Source: Symbiotaphrina buchneri
Lineage: Eukaryota; Ascomycota; Symbiotaphrinales; Symbiotaphrinaceae
Length of the DNA: 64,000 nt
NCBI GenBank assembly: GCA_001599915.1
Contig: BCIG01000010.1
Coordinates: forward strand, 620,001-684,000
Direction: 5' to 3'
Shown: in pieces, positions 57,800 to 64,000 of the stretch
Layout: the number at the start of each line of letters is the position of its first letter
Position numbering within the stretch: position 1 is the stretch's first letter
Made by a program: the position numbers and the translations under genes
The notes under the pieces: generated by a model
Databases searched by the model: none
What the model was told of the DNA's origin: nothing
What the model saw: only the letters and a program-made list of their open reading frames with translations

Positions 57800-60252
57800 A
57801 GTGCCTTGCTATATACACCATCGGAGCGGGAAGAATTTATAGATAAGGGTTGCGGTAGACCTTTGAGCACCGTTGGCAATTTATTGTATTTGTTATCAAG
57901 ACACCCACCCATCCTTTGCTGGCTTGCGCGGACAAGGCTGCGACTCGGCCTTTCGCAACCCGATCAAAGCGCGAGCCAATGGCGTCATCAAACAAGGGCC
58001 CATGAGGATCCACTTCTGAACCCGGCACCCGGAGTTTGGCACCCGAGCTCCGTCCCTCTAGGCAGATGCGCTCACAGAGGCGGCTCGGTCCTTGTTCCTG
58101 TCAATCCCGCATGACAAAAGCGAGAAATGCGAAGTAGATTATCAATATGAAATACTCCGTACAGCTTAGATCCCAACCGTAAGTTTGCGCCCGGTGGAGT
58201 CTCCAGCAATGTTGGTCCAATAAAGGGGCAGCTTCCTGTGATCGGCCGACGGCGGCCGAGCCCCGGTGAACTCACGACTGATCACGAAGGAGATTAGCGA
58301 AAATAAGCACTGTCGGGCCCGACGTTTCTTAAATCCGTCAATTCCCTAAAACAGAAAGAATCAGGGATGGAATTACAAAAATTCCAAGCCCCAGCTCCCC
58401 TGCTCACTCGTCCGCCGTGCTTCGTACGGAGTAGTCTCTGTACGATCGTCTCAAGACTTCTGACTGTTCCCATGGTAAGCCAAGTGCTAATATAATGTAG
58501 GTGTCTCCGAGTCCTGTAGACACGGAAGAGACACCTAAATGTTTCCATATTCTTGAAAGGCACGCAAAATGGGATGGCCGTCTTCTTCACACGGGTAGCT
58601 TGATATCTTGACTGTCGAGACAGCCCGTTCATTATTGGAAGGTGCAGATCCTCTGAATAACTGTGTCGAGGAAGTGCTTGGGTCTTCCGTTGCAGAGACA
58701 TCTTGTGCTGTCCTCTAATGAGTCTTGATCCATCCTTCTATTCGTGGACCTGGTGGGAGTTTATATTTCCTTAAATCTTGTGTAGAAGGCTGAGTCCGAC
58801 TCATGACTGGCTGAGAGCAAAAGTCGGCGTCGCCGGCCGCATATACTTGCCTCGGGGCTTGTTGCTGTGTACCCAGTAATGGACACACGAGAGACAAATT
58901 GGCCACAAGGATTTCAGATCCGATCTAGGTCGGTCAAAGATGATCATCGGTCTGGTATCCCTCGACCCTTTGCCAACCAGGAGACGAGACGACAAGCTGA
59001 GCTCCAAGCTAACTCCGGCATCTGATTGGCTTCGCTACAGGCCGAGAGGCGTAGCCTTGTATCCGCCAAGTCCGCCGTGCATCAAGACCTCCGTGCACGA
59101 ACACTCTCCAACCACCAGCCGCTGAGAACCAGATTGCTGATCAACAAGGCAATTGCGAGTTTTCTCTTCATAGCCAATCGATCCCCCAGGTCGGATTTGA
59201 CCGAACTTGGAATGTGTCAGGGAACGCTCTAGACGGCATAAGTCACATCGCACGAATCGGTCACGACATGACTTCTTCCCTATCGAGGAAAGCCCGTGGC
59301 CGCCCAATGGCAATTGCCGTTTACAGTTCTGACTGTATTGGGTTTCATTCTGCCATAGCAGACGCCACGTCAGTATGCGACGCGCCCGCCGGCTGACTGC
59401 AGCTGTGAAACACAGATTGGGACCGCGGGGTATTGGCCGCTTTGCCGCACAGCAGCATATTCGTCAAGGAAGCTTCGCCCGAACACACGGCCCTTCACAG
59501 CACCCAGACCATGGAGTTTTTGCTTCCGAACTTGTTCACGTGCGCCGGTGGTCGTTGTGCCTTCAGCAGAACCCGGGATTGGTGGCGATCAGTTCAGCTT
59601 GGACCTGACGGCCACCTTTAAGCCGCGGGAAGCGGCGGCAAAGCCCGTGCGGGGTGAAGATGACATGCTGCGAGGACTTGTATCGAGGGCCTCTGGTGCT
59701 TCAGAGGGTCTTGATGGATGCCTTGTTAGAGGCACCACCATCTGTCAGGAGAAGGCACTCTCTTGTCTCAAGGACAGGTATGAGCCGTTCTAGCCGCCAG
59801 TCATCACCGGCGCAGAGATCTCCATAATCGGGACAGCTTGACTGTAAGCATGCTTAATTTCTCCCCCCCCACCATAACCTCTTCCTGAGTTATGCTTGGC
59901 GCTTATCCCTGAATCATTTCATGGAACTCTACGATTATGCGCGCCTGGGTTCCGCCCGCATCGGTATATGAGGCACCAATGCACCGCTGACAGAGACTCT
60001 AGGACAAATGACTACCTTCCCCTTGTATATCTATATACACTGGCCCTGCTGGTGATCCAAGAGAGGAGATCTGCCACAATAAGACCAAGGTCCCCGACCT
60101 TTGTTTGAAGTTGGCTATTTGCAACAGCATTGGGATTCTTAGCGAATAAGGCGGCCATCAGCACCGGCCGCTAGCTCTGTCCTTCCAGCAAGTTCAATAC
60201 TCTCATTGGCTTGGTAGCCAGATGCTTCCCGCAGGAACCCTGTCAAGCCCCA
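57800..60252. other. Intergenic, 2.4 kb, promoter side of the MFS gene
   Basis: No supported gene. Two copies of the recurrent 9-mer lie 272 bp apart in opposite orientation (tactccgta 58153-58161, tacggagta 58425-58433). A minus-strand ATG frame of 135 codons (58701-58294) and plus frames around 59375-59793 show no domain or splice logic, though the latter could be remnants of an old gene. A C-run is at about 59860-59870. Confidence 0.45.
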
Positions 60253-61119
60253 ATGTCTCCTGCTCCTTCTTCCTTCGTACCCTTGAATTTTCCGACGGAC
60301 ACTCCACTCCCTGATGATATGGGTCACTTCTCGGTCATTGCCACTCCAAATTCAGATCTCTGGCGCAGACCACCGCATCGGGAAACATCGACCGCTCCTA
60401 TCCTTTGTACAAGGTTAAGACACCCATTTGTGGCCGCGGAAGTCACTGTGATCGCGGATTGGGAGCTTGAATGGGACCAGGGTGGACTAGTCATATTTAC
60501 AGGCAGTCCTCCGGGCCGTATATCATCCGCCGAAGACCGCACAGTTCTTTCCGCAGAGAGTTCTCTACTTCCTCAGCATCCGCTTCCACCGACAGTATTG
60601 TCTCAGTCCATAGTGCAATCCCCACCATGGACATCAGAGAGCCCTTCTCAATATACCGAGGGACGACCCTCGTGTAGATGGGTCAAGGCAGGACTCGAAT
60701 TCAGTAACAATACCCCTCATGCCTCCTCCGTTTGTGCGACCAGTGAAGGTGCCGACTGGGCGCTTTCGCCTTTATCTCGTTTGTCAAACGGTGTACAGCC
60801 TACAGAGCTCCGCATCAAGATGGAGCGAATTGGATACGCGTTGATGATATGGTTCTTCGACGCCGCAGCGGAAGCCTGGCCTGCATACCGCGAGCCAGGT
60901 CAGCCATTAACACAGCCAGGACTGCAGGCTCAATTGCCTACCGGAAGCTGGAAGAAGCTGAGGGAGATTACGTGGTTCTTCTGGGGAGTGGAGGATAAGA
61001 ATATCAGGGTAGGGGTATATGCTGGTAGGCCAGCCAATATTTTTAGGGATAGACGGAGGGAGGATGGAACTGGAGGTGGAGGCTTATTGGTTGAATTTGA
61101 GGATTTGGAGATCTTTTGA
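60253..61119 (+). CDS. DUF1349 protein, concanavalin A-like fold
   Basis: A single exon of 288 residues from ATG 60253; the frame extends upstream to 60211 only with a TTG. The DUF1349 pattern is visible: HFSVIATPNSDLWRRPPHRE, FVAAEVTVIADWELEWDQGG LVIF, WVKAGLEFSNN, ELRIKMERIGYALMIWFFD, WKKLREITWFFWG and NIRVGVYAGRP. A Pro/Ser-rich insertion separates the second and third strands. The family has a jelly-roll, sugar-binding-like fold but no settled biochemical role. No signal peptide is visible, so it is probably cytosolic. Confidence 0.87.
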   Translation: MSPAPSSFVPLNFPTDTPLPDDMGHFSVIATPNSDLWRRPPHRETSTAPILCTRLRHPFVAAEVTVIADWELEWDQGGLVIFTGSPPGRISSAEDRTVLSAESSLLPQHPLPPTVLSQSIVQSPPWTSESPSQYTEGRPSCRWVKAGLEFSNNTPHASSVCATSEGADWALSPLSRLSNGVQPTELRIKMERIGYALMIWFFDAAAEAWPAYREPGQPLTQPGLQAQLPTGSWKKLREITWFFWGVEDKNIRVGVYAGRPANIFRDRRREDGTGGGGLLVEFEDLEIF

Positions 61120-61608
61120 CGGCAAAATCTCAGACACATGAATATAATGATGATATGACAATGATATTCGATTAATGAAAGCAATACACTAGGTGTAAGC
61201 TCTAGCTTGAGAGTGAGTGCGAGCATCAGGTAGATGTGCCTTATTCACATGGCGCTTGTGTGTGGATTTTGAGGTCGCAGTGACCTGCTATTACACATAA
61301 TTTAGATTGTGATGTAAACGCTTGTAGCAGGTATGCGGCATGTCAGAGTGTGAATGATTTGCGTGCAGTGAAGCTACTTTATCCACGGTGACCCATACGT
61401 GGAGTGGTAAAAGCGGAGTTGAGCTGCACCACGCTAGTAGCATACGCGCGCTACCACTTTACGACGCGCCCTTGATCCTTTGACATCAGACGAACCGCGG
61501 CAACCCAGAATAACCTCACCGGCGCTTCACGCCATACTATCCTCTCACCTGCATCTCCTCGTCTCATATAATTACAGCATAGCTTCCGGATAGTTCTCTA
61601 CCGCCGCC
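61120..61608. other. Intergenic, PDS5 promoter
   Basis: 489 bp without a gene. GC-rich near 61440-61500 (acgcgcgctacc, acgacgcgccc), which resembles but does not match the ACGCGT cell-cycle box. A short pyrimidine tract precedes the start. Confidence 0.5.
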
Positions 61609-64000
61609 ATGCCGGCCAAAGCCCGTGCTGCAGCGCGCACCGCCGCTGCCACCGAGGTAGTCGCCGAGCCAGCTTCCCAAGGTGGGCTACGCTTCACCGA
61701 GCCACTTTCATGGCGCGCTGGGAGGCCAATTCCGGTCGGTGAGCTGTTGAAGAGGTTACAAGCGCTCGCCAACGAGCTGCGAGATCTGGATCAGGAAGAA
61801 GTGGATCGCGAGGCGTTCGTGCACGTCGCGAAGGAGCTGGCAAGCCCAAACCTCCTGTCGCATAAAGATCGAGGCGTGCGCGCCTGGACGGGCCATTGTC
61901 TGGTTGATATTCTGAGGTTGTGTGCGCCGGATGCGCCGTTTACGAGCGCGCAGTTGAGGGTGAGTGGGCTGGGACTGGGACATGCTGGAAGCAACTGCTA
62001 ATAGACTGGGTGTGGCAGGAGATCTTCGCACTGTTCGTGACCTCAATATTGCCCGCCTTGAGCGATCCTACAGACGCATATAATGCGCAAAACTTTTACG
62101 TCCTCCAGAGTTTGGCGCAAGTGAAGAGCATTGTCCTCTTGACAGATATCCCGAATGCGGAGTCCCTGATACTACATCTCTTCACCTCCTTCTTCGATAT
62201 CTTGTCAGGAAGTTCCAAGGCTTCCACAGGAGAGCAGGTTGCGAAGAATGTTGAACTCCAGATGACTCAGATATTGGTGATATTGGTGGATGAGGCCCCA
62301 AGTCTACCTCCGGAAGTGGTGGACATCATCGTTGCACAATTCCTACGAGCGGATCCACGAGCAGCAAGTTCGAACTCGGCGAAGAACAAGCGAAATGGTG
62401 TAGCACAAGTGGATGAGAAGCAGTCGACACTGTTGTTGAAGGAATTACCACCTGCATATACCATGGCAAAGACGATCTGCAATACCTGCCCGGAGAAAAT
62501 GGCCCGATATATCAGTCAGTATTTCAATGACGTTATTATGGATGTCTCAGCGATGGCGGATGGATCTAGCGCAAAGAATCACCGCCACCGAAGGATGAGC
62601 AGTCATGACCAGGATGCATCGGACGATGAGGGACCAAGCGGGCCTACAGAAGAGGATCTGAAGGAACTACATAAAGCACATCAATTGCTGCGCGAGCTAT
62701 GGCGAGCCAGTCCGACAGTGCTGCAGAATGTTATTCCCCAGCTTGAAGCAGAGCTCTCGGCGGAGAACGTACAATTGCGGCTACTCGCCATGGAGACATT
62801 GGGAGACATAGTTTCGGGGATTGGCGCGGCTGGATTGCCGCCTTCCCCACCCATGGATCCTGCGGCCTATCCACCAATCACTCTCTCCACATACCAAAAT
62901 CCTATAACCTCACAAAGCATCCTCACAACTCCTGCTTCTCCTCAGCCGTTTCCTCAGGTCCATGCTGGGGCGTACAATAGCTTCCTCAGCAGAAAGAATG
63001 ACAAGTCAGCGTTAGTCCGTGCGGCCTGGACGACAAGCATCGGTCGGATACTGATGACAAATGGGGGAGGTATGGGACTGACGCTGCATGATGAACAGTC
63101 ACCTATCAAGGATCTTGCCCGAATGCTTGTCGATTCAGACGAACGGGTCCGCATCGCAGCGATCAAAGCGGTCGGCACATTCACCTTCCGTGATGTTGTC
63201 TTGAAGCTTGGGAGAGATGGAGGTGTGACGGAGCCTGAGACCGTCCTTTCCAATTTGGCCGACCGAGCGAGGGATCGAAAGCATGGCGTCCGAGTCGAGG
63301 GCATGCGTACTTTGGGCCGTATATGGGGAGTTGCTGCGGGCGAGATAGCAGCCGGAAATGAGGAGGTTTCAACTGTGCTCGGTGCCATCCCAACGAAAAC
63401 ACTCGCGGCTTTCTATACCAATGACGTGGACATCAACCTTCTTCTGGACCAAGTTCTCTTTGAACTTCTGCTTCCCCTCGGTTACCCTCCTATTAAAACA
63501 AAGGCGAAAGCCGAGAATGGAGACTCACAGAAGAGCAACAGCCAGTCGGCAAGCCAAAAGGAGAGAGACGAGTTGAATGCAGACAAAATCCGCTCTCAAA
63601 GGATCCTCATACTCGTCCGCGATCTCGATGCTAGGGCCAAGGCAGCATTTTTCGCAATGCAGGCAAGGCAGGTACAGCTAGCAAAGGTCTTGCACGCCTT
63701 TCTCCAACGGTGCGAGGATTATAATGTAAGCAGCACAACCCTTCGCGTGGGTCCTCCAATTGACGGCAGTATACAGGGCGGGGTCATGGACGAGAAAGAA
63801 GCCGAGATCAAGACTCATCTGGGCAAACTTATCGATTTCATGGCAAAGCAACTTCCAGATAGCGTCAAAGTCTCCGCGGACCTGTGGAAATTCGCGAAGA
63901 TGCACGATCGGAGGAATTATCAGCTTATGAGATTCTGTATGGCGCCAGAGAGTGACTATCGGACAGTCCATAAAGCTATAGTAAGAAACCACATCCTTCG
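61609..64000 (+). CDS. bimD: Sister chromatid cohesion protein Pds5/BimD, 5' part
   Basis: Exons 61609-61959, 62019-63725 and 63777-63980; a further donor (gtaaga at 63981) leads off the window, so about 754 residues are present. The N terminus MPAKARAAARTAAATEVV leads into HEAT-type helical repeats: LLSHKDRGVRAWTGHCLVDI LRLCAPDAPF, ALSDPTDAYNAQNFYVLQSL, LVDSDERVRIAAIKAVGTF and RDRKHGVRVEGMRTLGRIWG. These are hallmarks of Pds5, the cohesin regulator (BimD in Aspergillus, Spo76 in Sordaria). The 51-bp stretch 63726-63776 (gtaagc..acag) keeps the frame open, but removing it restores EDYNGGVMDE, the conserved join, so I treat it as an intron. It is incomplete at the 3' side only because of the window. 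Confidence 0.93.

Noticed and set aside
58294-58701. 135-codon minus frame with ATG
   Set aside because: No domain, Arg-rich random-like composition, no supporting signals.

Overview
This window looks like nuclear chromosomal DNA of a filamentous ascomycete (Pezizomycotina, most likely Eurotiales such as an Aspergillus- or Penicillium-like species). The evidence is the gene set (BimD/Pds5, Ecl1-type lifespan factor, Rco1, Mrn1/Nrd1, AMPK1-CBM protein), monocistronic genes on both strands, and many short GT..AG introns. Those I could place in coding sequence are mostly 45-65 bp, often with CTGAC/CTAAC branch sites just before the acceptor. I saw no mobile element, rRNA, tRNA or CRISPR array. 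The species cannot be fixed from the sequence alone.

Layout, left to right: start of an unknown minus-strand gene at the left edge; VPS72/Swc2 (+); a 3-kb spacer with a 16-bp triple repeat; Ecl1-type lifespan factor (+), convergent with family X DNA polymerase Pol4 (-); a tail-anchored protein with an AMPK-type glycogen-binding domain (+); a 1039-residue coiled-coil protein with internal repeats (+); ALG8 glucosyltransferase (-), divergent from the L-type lectin Emp47 (+), which carries an in-frame TGA; CDC42 (+); an endonuclease/exonuclease/phosphatase-fold protein (+); SNF5/SFH1 (+); PA2G4/EBP1-like (+); Rco1 (+), convergent with DNA ligase I (-); asparaginyl-tRNA synthetase (-), divergent from the four-RRM protein Mrn1/Nrd1 (+); Iwr1 (+), convergent with a DHA1-type MFS transporter (-); a 2.4-kb spacer; a DUF1349 protein (+); and the 5' part of PDS5/BimD (+), cut by the window end.

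Most genes are housekeeping: chromatin (VPS72, SNF5, RCO1), cohesion and replication/repair (PDS5, LIG1, POL4), RNA/protein synthesis (MRN1, IWR1, ASN1, EBP1) and secretory glycosylation (ALG8, EMP47). Nothing suggests one dedicated pathway cluster, although ALG8 and EMP47 share a 615-bp divergent promoter and both act on secretory glycoproteins.

The most interesting item is the gene at 13612-16343. An N-terminal glycogen-binding domain is followed by a long acidic linker with an internal duplication and an Atg8-motif candidate. A small last exon, easily missed, adds a C-terminal membrane anchor. This architecture fits a glycogen-to-membrane tether or glycophagy receptor. Also notable are a long mitochondrial-presequence-like open frame without ATG in front of DNA ligase I, the in-frame TGA in Emp47, a previously unassigned repeat-rich coiled-coil protein, and a recurrent intergenic 9-mer (tacggagta).
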